From NCBI GenBank assembly GCA_045561235.1, contig JBJKYB010000002.1, forward strand, positions 930,001 through 994,000: a stretch of DNA of 64,000 nucleotides, in the 5' to 3' direction. Source of the stretch: GCA-2705445 sp002705445. GTDB lineage: Bacteria > Pseudomonadota > Gammaproteobacteria > Poriferisulfidales > GCA-002705445. A program made the position numbers and the translations under genes. This document shows, piece after piece, positions 1 through 8,191 of this stretch. Positions within the stretch are counted from its first letter, which is position 1, and every line of letters begins with the position of its first letter. The notes beneath the pieces were generated by a model. The model worked only from the letters and a program-made list of their open reading frames with translations. It ran no database searches and was not told where the DNA came from.

Positions 1-107
1 TTTATGGTATATTTATAATTGCATTATTAATTAGGGAACCAGGTGGATTTGCGGCTTTATGGGGAACTACAAAACAAAAATTAAGAATGTGGCCATACCC
101 ACATTAA
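1..107 (+). CDS. livM: LivM-type ABC transporter permease, C-terminal end (partial)
   Basis: Only the last 34 codons are in the window, read in the frame starting at base 3 and ending at a TAA at 105-107. The peptide contains REPGGFAALW and ends WPYPH. This matches the usual C-terminus of LivM/UrtC permeases of branched-chain amino-acid or urea ABC transporters, where an EPxGLA segment is followed by a WPFP-like end. The gene for the ATPase partner (LivF type) starts 15 bases later, which supports the assignment. The substrate cannot be told from this fragment. Confidence 0.75.
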   Translation, partial: YGIFIIALLIREPGGFAALWGTTKQKLRMWPYPH

Positions 108-122
108 TTGAAAGAGGAAAAA

Positions 123-923
123 ATGTCTGAATCTTTGCTAAAAGTAAATAACATAGAAGTTGTATATAATCATGTAATTTTAGCATTACGTGGAGTTACA
201 CTTGATGTTGAAGAAGGAAAAGTGGTTTCTTTATTAGGTGCTAACGGCTCTGGAAAAACAACAACATTAAAAGCTTGTTCAAATCTGTTGCACGCCGAGC
301 GGGGAGCAATAACAAAAGGTTCAATAGAGTATCAAGGAAATGACATCGCAACATCCGACGCTTATAACCTTGTGAAAGACGGAGTAGTGCAGGTTCTTGA
401 AGGTAGACATTGTTTTGCACACCTGACAGTTGAAGAAAATATAATGACTGGCTCTTTCATCAGAGAAAATTCAAAAGAAGCAAAGCAAGATCTTGAGAGA
501 GTTTATGATCATTTTGAAAGAATTAGGATAAGAAAAAAGAGTTTAGCTGGATTTACTTCTGGTGGTGAGCAGCAAATGATTGCGATGGGTAGAGCTCTAA
601 TGTCTAGACCAAAATTAATTTTATTAGACGAGCCCTCAATGGGTTTAGCTCCTCAGTTAGTAGAGGAAATATTTGCAATAGTAAAAAACTTAAATAAAGA
701 AGGTGTAAGTTTCTTGATAGCAGAGCAGAATGCTATGGTAGCTCTTAAATATGCAGACGATGGTTATATAATTGAGAATGGAAGAGTAATTCTTAAAGGA
801 AAAGCCCAAGAATTATTAGAAAGACCTGATGTAAAAGAAATGTATTTAGGTGTTGGTGCTGAGGGTCAAACAAGTTTTAGGGATATCAAGTATTACCATA
901 GAAGAAAACCATCATTTAGTTAA
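123..923 (+). CDS. livF: LivF-type ABC transporter ATP-binding protein (branched-chain amino acid/urea family)
   Basis: Cytoplasmic ATPase of a LivFGHMJ or Urt-type importer. It shows a Walker A (GANGSGKTTT), an ABC signature (SGGEQQM), Walker B (LILLDEPSMGL) and the switch region LIAEQNA, the last typical of LivF. The family is usually about 235 residues; this one has a C-terminal tail of about 25 residues after YLGVG. A TTG at 108 is possible, but ATG 123 is preceded by an AGAGG ribosome site at the right distance, so it is preferred (266 residues). It follows the livM end directly. Its 3' end overlaps the convergent rraA gene by 12 bases. Urea versus amino-acid substrate is not resolved. 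Confidence 0.9.
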   Translation: MSESLLKVNNIEVVYNHVILALRGVTLDVEEGKVVSLLGANGSGKTTTLKACSNLLHAERGAITKGSIEYQGNDIATSDAYNLVKDGVVQVLEGRHCFAHLTVEENIMTGSFIRENSKEAKQDLERVYDHFERIRIRKKSLAGFTSGGEQQMIAMGRALMSRPKLILLDEPSMGLAPQLVEEIFAIVKNLNKEGVSFLIAEQNAMVALKYADDGYIIENGRVILKGKAQELLERPDVKEMYLGVGAEGQTSFRDIKYYHRRKPSFS

Positions 924-1412
924 GTCTAACTCTGTTTTACTTATAATTATCCCATCTGAGTCGGCATAAATATAATCACCAGGTTTAAATGTTACTCCCA
1001 TAAACTTTACATCGATATTTTCTTCACCAATTCCTTTTTTAACGCTTTTCACAGGTTTTGTACTTAGGGCTAATACTCCTATATCTATATTTGCAATTAC
1101 ATCAGAATCTCTAATACAACCATTAACAATAATTCCTGACCAATTATTTTTAAAAGCAGCTTCAGCTAATATATCTCCTAACAAGGCACATTCCATTGAT
1201 GCATTTCCATCAACAACAAGTACTTTGTTTAAGCCATCTGAATTTACAGCTTCTCTTACTTTTGAATTATCATTAAGACATTTTATTGTACTAATCTTGC
1301 CGAAAAAAGACTCTTTTTTACCATAACTATTAAATTGTTGATGCATGATTATAAGATCATCACTATAAAGATCGCACAAATCAGCTGTTTTAAAATTTTT
1401 GTTTTTTTCCAT
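912..1412 (-). CDS. rraA: RraA-family regulator of ribonuclease E activity
   Basis: RraA in E. coli is a ring-shaped protein that binds RNase E and inhibits its endonuclease activity; relatives act as aldolases. The protein shows the RraA pattern TADLCDLYSDD near the N-terminus, KVLVVDGNAS and LGDILAEAA in the middle, then GIIVNGCIRD and a GVTFKPGDYIYAD segment near the end. The reading frame is open up to 1496, but homologues begin with a short Met-x-x-x-x-x-TADLCD leader, so ATG at 1412 (166 residues) is chosen; the extra upstream 28 residues look like translated AT-rich spacer. It is convergent with livF and shares 12 bases with it. Confidence 0.88.
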   Translation of the reverse strand: MEKNKNFKTADLCDLYSDDLIIMHQQFNSYGKKESFFGKISTIKCLNDNSKVREAVNSDGLNKVLVVDGNASMECALLGDILAEAAFKNNWSGIIVNGCIRDSDVIANIDIGVLALSTKPVKSVKKGIGEENIDVKFMGVTFKPGDYIYADSDGIIISKTELDLTK

Positions 1413-1590
1413 GTAAATTAATAATTTATGATATTTTTTTAGAAAATAATTTAAATATAGATTGTAAATTTTATCATTATATAAAATTTTTATCAAAGAT
1501 ATTGAAATAGTTGGGGACTAAAGGGAAATAAATTGCTAATATACGCACCCTAAATGACTCTATATTTTCAAGAATATTCAGTACAACAAC

Positions 1591-1596
1591 TATAAT
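1591..1596 (+). promoter_or_regulatory. Candidate -10 box upstream of aceA
   Basis: A perfect TATAAT lies about 50 bases before the isocitrate lyase start in the 231-base gap between rraA and aceA. No good -35 hexamer is seen at 16-18 bases upstream (best TTCAAG). In DNA this AT-rich such hexamers occur by chance, so support is weak. Nothing else recognisable is in this gap. Confidence 0.3.
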
Positions 1597-1643
1597 AAAA
1601 GAATTAATTAAATTATTATTTCTAAATACATCAGGAGACTAAG

Positions 1644-2948
1644 ATGGATAGAAAAAAACAAATCAAGCAGCTAGAAGACGAATGGAAAAATAATCCTCGA
1701 TGGAAGAACGTTAAAAGAGGTTATACTGCTGAAGATGTTGTAAGACTCAGAGGTTCATTTGTGCCGGAATGCAGTTTAGCAAAAAAAGGTGCAGATAAGC
1801 TGTGGTCGCTAGTTAATGGTAGCGCTAAAAAAGGTTATGTAAACAGTTTAGGAGCATTAACAGGTGGACAGGCAATGCAACAAGTTAAAGCCGGTATTGA
1901 GGCAATTTACTTATCTGGTTGGCAAGTTGCAGCGGATGCAAATACATCAGAAACAATGTATCCCGACCAATCACTTTATGCTTATGATTCTGTTCCAACC
2001 GTAGTAAGAAGAATTAATAATAATTTTAAAAGAGCTGATGAAATTCAATGGGCAAAAGATATCAATCCTGGCCATAAAGACTATATAGATTATTTTGCAC
2101 CAATTGTAGCTGATGCCGAGGCTGGATTTGGTGGCGTGCTAAATGCATTTGAATTAATGAAAAATATGATAATTAACGGAGCCGCAGGTGTACATTTTGA
2201 AGATCAATTAGCAGCTGCAAAGAAATGTGGTCATATGGGTGGTAAAGTTTTAGTACCATCGCAAGAAGCTGTTCAAAAATTAATTGCGGCAAGATTAGCT
2301 TCAGACGTAATGGGCGTCCCAACGTTATTATTAGCAAGAACAGATGCCGAAGCTGCAAACCTAATAACTTCTGATGCTGACGAGTACGACAAGCCATTCT
2401 TAACTGGAGAAAGAACTGCTGAGGGTTTCTATAGAACGAAAAATGGAATAGATCAAGCTATATCAAGGGGTTTAGCTTATGCTCCATATGCAGATTTAAT
2501 TTGGTGTGAAACAGGAACTCCTGATTTGGAATTTGCAAAAACTTTTGCTGAGGCTATACGAGCTGAACATCCAGATCAATTATTAGCTTATAATTGTTCA
2601 CCTTCATTTAATTGGAAGAAAAATTTAGACGATGCTACTATTGCAAAATTCCAAGACGAATTGAGTGCAATGGGCTATAAATACCAATTTATAACTTTAG
2701 CAGGTGTTCATAATATGTGGTATAACATGTTCGATCTTGCTCATTCATATGCAGCTGGCGACGGGATGAAACATTATGTTGAAAAGGTCCAAGAGCCAGA
2801 GTTTGCTGCTGCTGACAAAGGATACTCATTTGTTAGCCATCAACAGGAGGTTGGTGCAGGTTATTTTGATGACGTTACGACTGTAATTCAGGGTGGAGAA
2901 TCATCTGTTACAGCTTTAACGGGTTCAACTGAAGAAGAACAGTTTTAA
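1644..2948 (+). CDS. aceA: Isocitrate lyase
   Basis: Cleaves isocitrate to glyoxylate and succinate, the first step of the glyoxylate shunt, which allows growth on acetate or other two-carbon units. At 434 residues it matches the short bacterial form (E. coli 434). The active-site loop KKCGHMGGKVLVP (about residues 193-205) carries the catalytic cysteine; VADAEAGFGG and the acidic/Asn-Cys-Ser-Pro-Ser segment YNCSPSFNWKK are also present. A strong AGGAG ribosome site sits 7 bases before the ATG. Isocitrate dehydrogenase follows 35 bases later, so both branch-point enzymes are probably co-transcribed. No malate synthase is in the window. Confidence 0.97.
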   Translation: MDRKKQIKQLEDEWKNNPRWKNVKRGYTAEDVVRLRGSFVPECSLAKKGADKLWSLVNGSAKKGYVNSLGALTGGQAMQQVKAGIEAIYLSGWQVAADANTSETMYPDQSLYAYDSVPTVVRRINNNFKRADEIQWAKDINPGHKDYIDYFAPIVADAEAGFGGVLNAFELMKNMIINGAAGVHFEDQLAAAKKCGHMGGKVLVPSQEAVQKLIAARLASDVMGVPTLLLARTDAEAANLITSDADEYDKPFLTGERTAEGFYRTKNGIDQAISRGLAYAPYADLIWCETGTPDLEFAKTFAEAIRAEHPDQLLAYNCSPSFNWKKNLDDATIAKFQDELSAMGYKYQFITLAGVHNMWYNMFDLAHSYAAGDGMKHYVEKVQEPEFAAADKGYSFVSHQQEVGAGYFDDVTTVIQGGESSVTALTGSTEEEQF

Positions 2949-2983
2949 AATAACAATTTTACATAACTAGGAAGAGTTATATT

Positions 2984-4309
2984 ATGTTTAAACATATAGA
3001 AATTCCAAACAATGGAAGCAAAATTTCTTTTGATGAAAAGAATAATCTTGTTGTTCCCAATAATCCAATAATTCCTTTTATTCAAGGAGATGGTATTGGT
3101 TTGGATATAACCCCAGTTATGCAAAATGTTGTTGATAGCGCAGTTGAAAAAGCTTATGGCGGTGAAAAAAAAATTTATTGGATGGAAGTTTATGCTGGTG
3201 ATAAAGCTGTTGAAAAATATGGGTCGCATAATTATTTACCAAAAGAAACATTTGATGCCATTGAGGAATTTGTTGTTGCAATTAAAGGCCCTTTGACTAC
3301 TCCTGTCGGTGAAGGTTTGAGGTCTTTAAACGTTGCAATAAGACAAGAGATGGATTTATTCGCCTGTGTTAGACCTATAAAATATTTTCCTGGCACCAGA
3401 ACGCCATTAAAAAGTTCAAGTACTACCGATATGGTAATTTTTAGGGAAAATACAGAGGATATATATGCTGGAATTGAGTGGGCTGCTCAAACAGACGATG
3501 TTAAGAAAGTCTTAAACTTCTTAATAACAGAAATGAAAGTCAGTGGAATTAGATTTCCTGACAGTTCTGGTATAGGTATAAAACCGGTTTCAGAAGAAGG
3601 CTCAATTAGATTAATAAGAAAAGCAATTGAGTATGCAATAGATAATGATAGAAAATCAGTATCATTAGTCCATAAAGGAAATATCATGAAGTTTACTGAA
3701 GGGGCTTTTAGAAATTGGGGTTATGAGCTTGCAGTTAATGAGTTCAATGGCGAGATAATTGATGACGGACCGTGGTGTAAAATTATAAATCCGAATAATG
3801 GAAATGAGATTATTATAAAAGATGTTATAGCTGATAACTTTCTACAACAAATACTTTTACGTCCCGAGGATTATGATGTAATTGCAACCTTAAATTTGAA
3901 TGGAGATTATATTTCTGATGCTTTGGCTGCACAAGTTGGAGGTATTGGAATAGCCCCCGGCGCAAATATATCTAATAAAGTTGCCGTTTTTGAAGCTACT
4001 CATGGTTCTGCTCCAAAGTATGCTGGAAAAAATAGGGTAAATCCCGGTTCAATAATCTTATCAGCCGAAATGATGCTTCGTTATATAGGATGGACCGAGG
4101 CGGCAGACAAAGTCATGAATGGTGTCGCTCAAGCAATAGCAAATAAAACTGTAACTTACGACTTAGCAAGAGTGAGAGCAGGTATGCAGACACTTGTGAA
4201 AAAACATGAGCACGGTCAGGAGATACGAAAAGATCTTGAAGAATTAATGCCAGGTGCTACATTAGTTACATGTAGTGGATTTGGAGATGCTATTATTGAT
4301 TGCATGTAA
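2984..4309 (+). CDS. icd: NADP-dependent isocitrate dehydrogenase
   Basis: Oxidative decarboxylation of isocitrate to 2-oxoglutarate in the TCA cycle. It aligns closely with E. coli Icd: TDMVIFRENTEDIYAG, LVHKGNIMKFTEGAF and GDYISDALAAQVGG. NADP determinants are kept (K345, Y346, V352, Y392, R396, each one above E. coli numbering). S114 in GLRSLNVAIRQ corresponds to the serine phosphorylated by AceK in E. coli, although no aceK is seen here. The protein is 441 residues against 416 in E. coli; the extra length is about 24 residues between R396 and the C-terminal SGFGDAII. It lies directly after aceA. Confidence 0.97.
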   Translation: MFKHIEIPNNGSKISFDEKNNLVVPNNPIIPFIQGDGIGLDITPVMQNVVDSAVEKAYGGEKKIYWMEVYAGDKAVEKYGSHNYLPKETFDAIEEFVVAIKGPLTTPVGEGLRSLNVAIRQEMDLFACVRPIKYFPGTRTPLKSSSTTDMVIFRENTEDIYAGIEWAAQTDDVKKVLNFLITEMKVSGIRFPDSSGIGIKPVSEEGSIRLIRKAIEYAIDNDRKSVSLVHKGNIMKFTEGAFRNWGYELAVNEFNGEIIDDGPWCKIINPNNGNEIIIKDVIADNFLQQILLRPEDYDVIATLNLNGDYISDALAAQVGGIGIAPGANISNKVAVFEATHGSAPKYAGKNRVNPGSIILSAEMMLRYIGWTEAADKVMNGVAQAIANKTVTYDLARVRAGMQTLVKKHEHGQEIRKDLEELMPGATLVTCSGFGDAIIDCM

Positions 4310-4321
4310 TTTTATTAATAT

Positions 4322-4657
4322 ATGAGCCAAACTTTTAAAATAACTTTTTTTAACAATAATTCTGTTTATGAGATATATTCAAAGGAAGTGTATCAATCTG
4401 ATATGTATGGATTTATTGTAATAGAAAATATTGTATTTGGAGAAAATACAAGTGTCGTTGTCGATCCAACAGAGGAAAAATTAAAAACAGAATTTAAGAA
4501 TGTAAAAAGATTTTTCATACCAGTTCATAACATTATTCGTATAGACGAAGTTGAAAAAGAAGGTGCTGCAAAGATAACCTCAACTGACACAAATATAAAA
4601 AATTTTCCCGCTGGAAATTTTACAATTCCTCCAAATACTAATAATACTGAAAGCTAA
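4322..4657 (+). CDS. DUF1820 family protein
   Basis: A 111-residue soluble protein of a family common in gammaproteobacteria and of unknown function. Recognisable segments are YKITF-like N-terminus (FKITFFNNN), VYQSDMYGFIVIE, VDPTEEKLKTEFKNV and the strongly conserved IPVHNIIRIDEVEKEG. No signal peptide, membrane segment or catalytic motif is visible. It starts 12 bases after icd on the same strand and may be in the same transcript. The low-complexity Asn/Thr tail after residue 95 is not part of the conserved domain. Confidence 0.85.
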   Translation: MSQTFKITFFNNNSVYEIYSKEVYQSDMYGFIVIENIVFGENTSVVVDPTEEKLKTEFKNVKRFFIPVHNIIRIDEVEKEGAAKITSTDTNIKNFPAGNFTIPPNTNNTES

Positions 4658-4703
4658 TAATTTCCAATACATTCTTCAATGTATGATAATATCAAATGTC
4701 TTT

Positions 4704-4790
4704 GGTGAGTTGGCAGAGTGGTCGAATGCACTACCTTGGAAAGGTAGCAAACGAGTAATCGTTTCATAGGTTCGAATCCTATACTCACCG
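4704..4790 (+). tRNA. tRNA-Ser (anticodon GGA)
   Basis: Full cloverleaf with acceptor GGTGAGT pairing ACTCACC, anticodon stem CTACC/GGTAG closing the loop TTGGAAA (anticodon GGA, reads UCC/UCU), a long class II variable arm (AACGA-GTAA-TCGTT) and T loop TTCGAAT. The discriminator is G4790, as expected for serine. The 3' CCA is not encoded (next bases AGC), so it must be added by CCA transferase. The next reading frame starts 28 bases downstream on the same strand. Confidence 0.96.
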
Positions 4791-4818
4791 AGCTATTTAA
4801 TTTTCTTAATATTAGTAT

Positions 4819-5280
4819 ATGGACGATAAACAAATAAAATTACAAGAATCAAATAGGAGTGAGCTTGCAAAACAAGGCTCAGACTTTTTAGTTCCTTTTA
4901 TAAGTTCTATAATTAATTTATTAACATCTCATGAAATAACTACATTAGAAATTAAAAAGCAACTTAAGAAACTAAAAATAAATAATATTAAAACTGAGAA
5001 TAATCAAATAGAATCACAAGTTAGAGTCTTAGATTTTAATGTTTATATTTTATATGTTGGTGTTAAGAATTATATTTTAAAAGTTGAAGGCTTAGATCAT
5101 TATAATGGTTTTTCATTCATGCAAACGAATAAAGGAATCATTGTTCATGATAACGTGGCGGATAATCCGCAATTACTAGCAAAAGATTTAAAAAATTTAT
5201 TTTTAAAAAATTATAAAAGCCCATACCCGATTTCAGATGTGTTTCTAGATTTTATTAATTCGAAGACTTATCGAAAATAA
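4819..5280 (+). CDS. Hypothetical protein, unrecognised
   Basis: A 153-residue protein that I cannot place in a family. It begins MDDKQIKLQE, is rich in Lys, Asn and Ile, has no signal peptide or membrane segment, and alternates likely helices (residues 15-50) with strands (residues 65-95, VYILYVGVKNYILKVEG). The phrase GFSFMQTNKGIIVHDN sits near the middle. It lies between tRNA-Ser(GGA), 28 bases upstream, and the AEC transporter, 12 bases downstream, all on one strand, so it is plausibly transcribed with both. Length and codon use like its neighbours argue for a real gene. Function unknown. Confidence 0.6.
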   Translation: MDDKQIKLQESNRSELAKQGSDFLVPFISSIINLLTSHEITTLEIKKQLKKLKINNIKTENNQIESQVRVLDFNVYILYVGVKNYILKVEGLDHYNGFSFMQTNKGIIVHDNVADNPQLLAKDLKNLFLKNYKSPYPISDVFLDFINSKTYRK

Positions 5281-5292
5281 ATAAATTTACAA

Positions 5293-6213
5293 ATGGATAT
5301 TTTATTCTTAATATTTATTAAAATTATACCTTTATATATTTTTGTGATAATTGGGTTTATAGCCGGCAGATACCTAAATATTAATGCGAAAGGAATTGGA
5401 AAGTTAATAATTTATATCATAGCCCCATTTGTTATATTTGAAGCAATAACACACTCAAATTTATCTTTAAGCACATTTAGTCTTCCAATTATAATTTTCT
5501 TAATGTGCTCTCTAATTTCTTATTTTTTCTATAAATATGGAAAATATTTATATGGTGATGCGAGAGCAAACGTTCTTTCTGTTGTTGCATCTGAGGGTAA
5601 TACTGGTTATTTTGGAATTCCAATAGCACTTTTGCTTTTTAATCAAAATGTATTTGGAATTTATATTTTAGGTACTCTTGGAGTTACAATATTTGAAAAT
5701 ACAGTTGTTTACTACCTAACAGCTAGAGGAAGATATACTGTAAAAGAATCATTTAATAGATTAAAAAAACTTCCAGCGATATACGCATTTTTATTCGCAA
5801 TCATCTTTTTATATTTTGAATTAAAACTACCTGTATTTATGGACAACTTTGTTATTAGTATGCAAGGAGCTTATGTAACTTTGGGTATGATGCTCATAGG
5901 CTTCGGAATTTCGTCAATTAAAAATTTATCTTTTGATTATAAATTTATAAGTCTTTCTTTTCTTGGAAAATTTGTAGTCTGGCCGTTACTAATGTTAATT
6001 TTGGTCCTAATTGATCATTACTTATTTCAATTTTATACAATTGAAATTTATCGTGCATTTATGTTGTTATCTATTGTGCCTATTGCTGCTAACACCGTTA
6101 TCTTTGCAACAGCACTTGATGTCTTTCCTGAAAAAGTTTCTTCAGCTGTATTATTCTCGACAATTTTCGCTCTCTTATATGTTCCAATTATAATTGTCAT
6201 TTTATTTAAATAA
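5293..6213 (+). CDS. AEC (auxin efflux carrier) family transporter
   Basis: A 306-residue inner-membrane protein with about ten hydrophobic segments spread over its length. Family features are the N-terminal KIIPLYIFVIIGFIAGR, the LIIYIIAPFVIFEAI helix, and the central SEGNTGYFGIPIALLLF stretch with conserved Asn-Thr-Gly-Phe-type residues. AEC members export or exchange organic anions such as malate; the substrate here cannot be read from sequence. No clear ribosome site precedes the ATG. It follows the unknown gene by 12 bases and precedes dnaX by 40 bases. Confidence 0.88.
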   Translation: MDILFLIFIKIIPLYIFVIIGFIAGRYLNINAKGIGKLIIYIIAPFVIFEAITHSNLSLSTFSLPIIIFLMCSLISYFFYKYGKYLYGDARANVLSVVASEGNTGYFGIPIALLLFNQNVFGIYILGTLGVTIFENTVVYYLTARGRYTVKESFNRLKKLPAIYAFLFAIIFLYFELKLPVFMDNFVISMQGAYVTLGMMLIGFGISSIKNLSFDYKFISLSFLGKFVVWPLLMLILVLIDHYLFQFYTIEIYRAFMLLSIVPIAANTVIFATALDVFPEKVSSAVLFSTIFALLYVPIIIVILFK

Positions 6214-6253
6214 TATGCTAATGAAATCATATTTGTGATAGCATAAATATGAT

Positions 6254-7837
6254 ATGAGTAATACCGTACTAGCAACAAAATGGCGTCCAAAATTATTTTC
6301 TGACCTTATAGGACAAGACCCTGTCGTTACCGCTCTAGTAAATAGTCTTGACAATCAAAGACTTCATCATACTTACTTATTTACTGGCACAAGAGGAGTT
6401 GGCAAGACCACCTTAGCCAGAATTTTAGCTAAATGTTTGAATTGTGAAACTAATGGGGTTAGTTCAGAACCATGTGGTAAATGTGCAAGTTGTTTGGCAA
6501 TAGATGCTGGTCAATTTGTGGATCTTTATGAAGTTGATGCTGCTTCAAGGACAAAAGTTGAAGATACAAGAGAGCTTTTAGATAATGTTCAATATTTGCC
6601 TACACAAGGGAGATATAAAATATATCTTATAGATGAGGTACACATGCTATCTACACATAGCTTTAATGCTTTATTGAAAACTTTAGAAGAGCCACCAGAG
6701 CATGTAAAATTCATATTAGCAACAACTGATCCGCAAAAAATACCAAGCACCATATTGTCTAGATGCTTACATTTTAATTTAAATAGGATATCGCAAGATA
6801 TCATACAAAATCAGATAAAAAAGATATTAGACAACGAAAATATTAATTTTGATGACTTGGCAATAAAAAATATATCAAAAATTGCTGATGGAAGTATGAG
6901 GGATGCTCTAAGTATAGCTGAGCAATGTATATCTCATGGTGATAATAAAATTACGTATGAAAATATATGTAAAATTTTATGTTTGATACCATCAGAAAAA
7001 ATAAACGAGATTATTGAAAAAATTATTTTTAATAAAACCGATGAACTAATGAGTTTAATTGATCAAATGTATTATGAGTCAGTAGATTTCAAATATATTT
7101 TAGAAGAGCTTATCTCAATTTTTCATCAAACAGCACTTTATAAAGTTACAAATTTATTAAGTAATAATATATATGATAAAAGTATAAGAGATTTATCAGA
7201 AAAGTTTAATGAAGAGGAAATACAAATATTATATCAAGTAGGTGTTACAAGTTTAAAAGATCTTGAATATGCTCCAGACTACAAAAGTGGTTTTGAAATG
7301 GCACTTATAAGAATGCTAATGTTTACGCCATTCAATTTATCAAACCTAAGTGAAATTAAAGATAAATCAACCCAAGAAGATATAAAAAAAGACCAAAATT
7401 TATCTAAAAAAAGAATTGATAAAACAGTTAAAATAAAAGAGAGTGAATTATTATCTATAGAAAACAATTGGGCAATAATTATTAAAAGGCTTGAAATCGA
7501 CTCTATATCAAAAAATTTAGCAAATAATATAAGTTTTGATTTTAAAAATGAAAATTGCTTAAATTTTCTTATTAGTAAAGATTTAGAAGGAATTGTTACT
7601 ACCAATTCAAAAGAAAAACTTGAAGAGGCCTTATCAAATTATTTTAAAAAAAATATAGATATTAAGATATGCGTTTCTGATAAAAATTTATCAACTATTC
7701 AAAAAAATGATGAAAAAGATTACAACGATAAAATATCTAGTGCAAATAAAAAAATTGAAGATGATGATTTTATTAAAGCAATTAAAGAAAAGTTTAATGC
7801 AAAGAGTATTGAAAATTCTGTGCAAATTGATGATTAA
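6254..7837 (+). CDS. dnaX: DNA polymerase III clamp-loader subunit tau/gamma
   Basis: AAA+ subunit of the clamp loader that opens the beta sliding clamp and ties the replisome together. Walker A GTRGVGKTT (residues 45-53), a zinc module (cysteines from CLNCE through CGKCASC), Walker B YLIDEVHML with the sensor STHSFNALLKTLEEPP, and a tau-specific Lys/Asn-rich C-terminal part. At 527 residues it is shorter than E. coli tau (643). A poly-A tract at codons 378-379 could give a shorter gamma form by slippage (separate entry). It begins the conserved dnaX-ybaB-recR cluster. Confidence 0.96.
   Translation: MSNTVLATKWRPKLFSDLIGQDPVVTALVNSLDNQRLHHTYLFTGTRGVGKTTLARILAKCLNCETNGVSSEPCGKCASCLAIDAGQFVDLYEVDAASRTKVEDTRELLDNVQYLPTQGRYKIYLIDEVHMLSTHSFNALLKTLEEPPEHVKFILATTDPQKIPSTILSRCLHFNLNRISQDIIQNQIKKILDNENINFDDLAIKNISKIADGSMRDALSIAEQCISHGDNKITYENICKILCLIPSEKINEIIEKIIFNKTDELMSLIDQMYYESVDFKYILEELISIFHQTALYKVTNLLSNNIYDKSIRDLSEKFNEEEIQILYQVGVTSLKDLEYAPDYKSGFEMALIRMLMFTPFNLSNLSEIKDKSTQEDIKKDQNLSKKRIDKTVKIKESELLSIENNWAIIIKRLEIDSISKNLANNISFDFKNENCLNFLISKDLEGIVTTNSKEKLEEALSNYFKKNIDIKICVSDKNLSTIQKNDEKDYNDKISSANKKIEDDDFIKAIKEKFNAKSIENSVQIDD
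7384..7407 (+). promoter_or_regulatory. Candidate -1 slippage site in dnaX (A AAA AAA G)
   Basis: In the dnaX frame codons ATA-AAA-AAA-GAC create the heptamer A AAA AAA at 7384-7390. A -1 shift there reads AGA CCA AAA TTT ATC and stops at TAA 7405-7407, giving a protein of about 384 residues. That end falls near the close of the clamp-loader core, like E. coli gamma. No clear stem-loop follows, so the mechanism might be transcriptional slippage instead. This is inference from sequence only. Confidence 0.4.
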
Positions 7838-7854
7838 ATAAAAGGAGATTAATT

Positions 7855-8187
7855 ATGCTAAAAGGGCTAGGCGGTATGGGTGATATGATGGGCTTAATGA
7901 AACAAGCTCAAAAAATGAAGAAAGATATGAAAAAAATAAAAAAAGAGATTTCAAAAACTAATGTTACAACTTCAGATAAAGATAATAATATTACGATTAT
8001 AATGAATGGCGATCATATTATTCAAAAAATAACTTTATCAGACGAAATTAAAAATTCTGATACAAAAAAACTCGAGTTATTATTAAAAGAAGTAGTCAAT
8101 CAGGCCTCTCGAGATATTGATAAAATGTCTTCTGAGAAAATGTCTGTACTTTCAAAGCAAGGTTTGCCAACCGATCTACCGTTCTAA
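7855..8187 (+). CDS. ybaB: YbaB/EbfC nucleoid-associated protein
   Basis: Small DNA-binding protein of 110 residues that forms a tweezer-like dimer. The N-terminus MLKGLGGMGDMMGLMKQAQKM is the usual YbaB opening, followed by a Lys-rich helix and the C-terminal pattern EVVNQASRDIDKMSSEKM ending GLPTDLPF. A good AGGAG ribosome site precedes the ATG. It sits between dnaX and recR, its normal neighbours across bacteria, and is probably transcribed with them. Confidence 0.94.
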   Translation: MLKGLGGMGDMMGLMKQAQKMKKDMKKIKKEISKTNVTTSDKDNNITIIMNGDHIIQKITLSDEIKNSDTKKLELLLKEVVNQASRDIDKMSSEKMSVLSKQGLPTDLPF

Positions 8188-8191
8188 TACA

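Noticed and set aside
2945..3229. 94-codon frame antisense to icd
   Set aside because: Overlaps the conserved N-terminal half of icd; composition typical of a shadow in AT-rich DNA.
7405..7414. Second A run in dnaX as another slippage site
   Set aside because: In frame it reads TCT-AAA-AAA-AGA, so the X XXY YYZ pattern fails at the first base.
8117..8191. Longer recR start inside ybaB
   Set aside because: Adds a leader not found in RecR and overlaps ybaB by 70 bases; GTG 8192 gives the family length.
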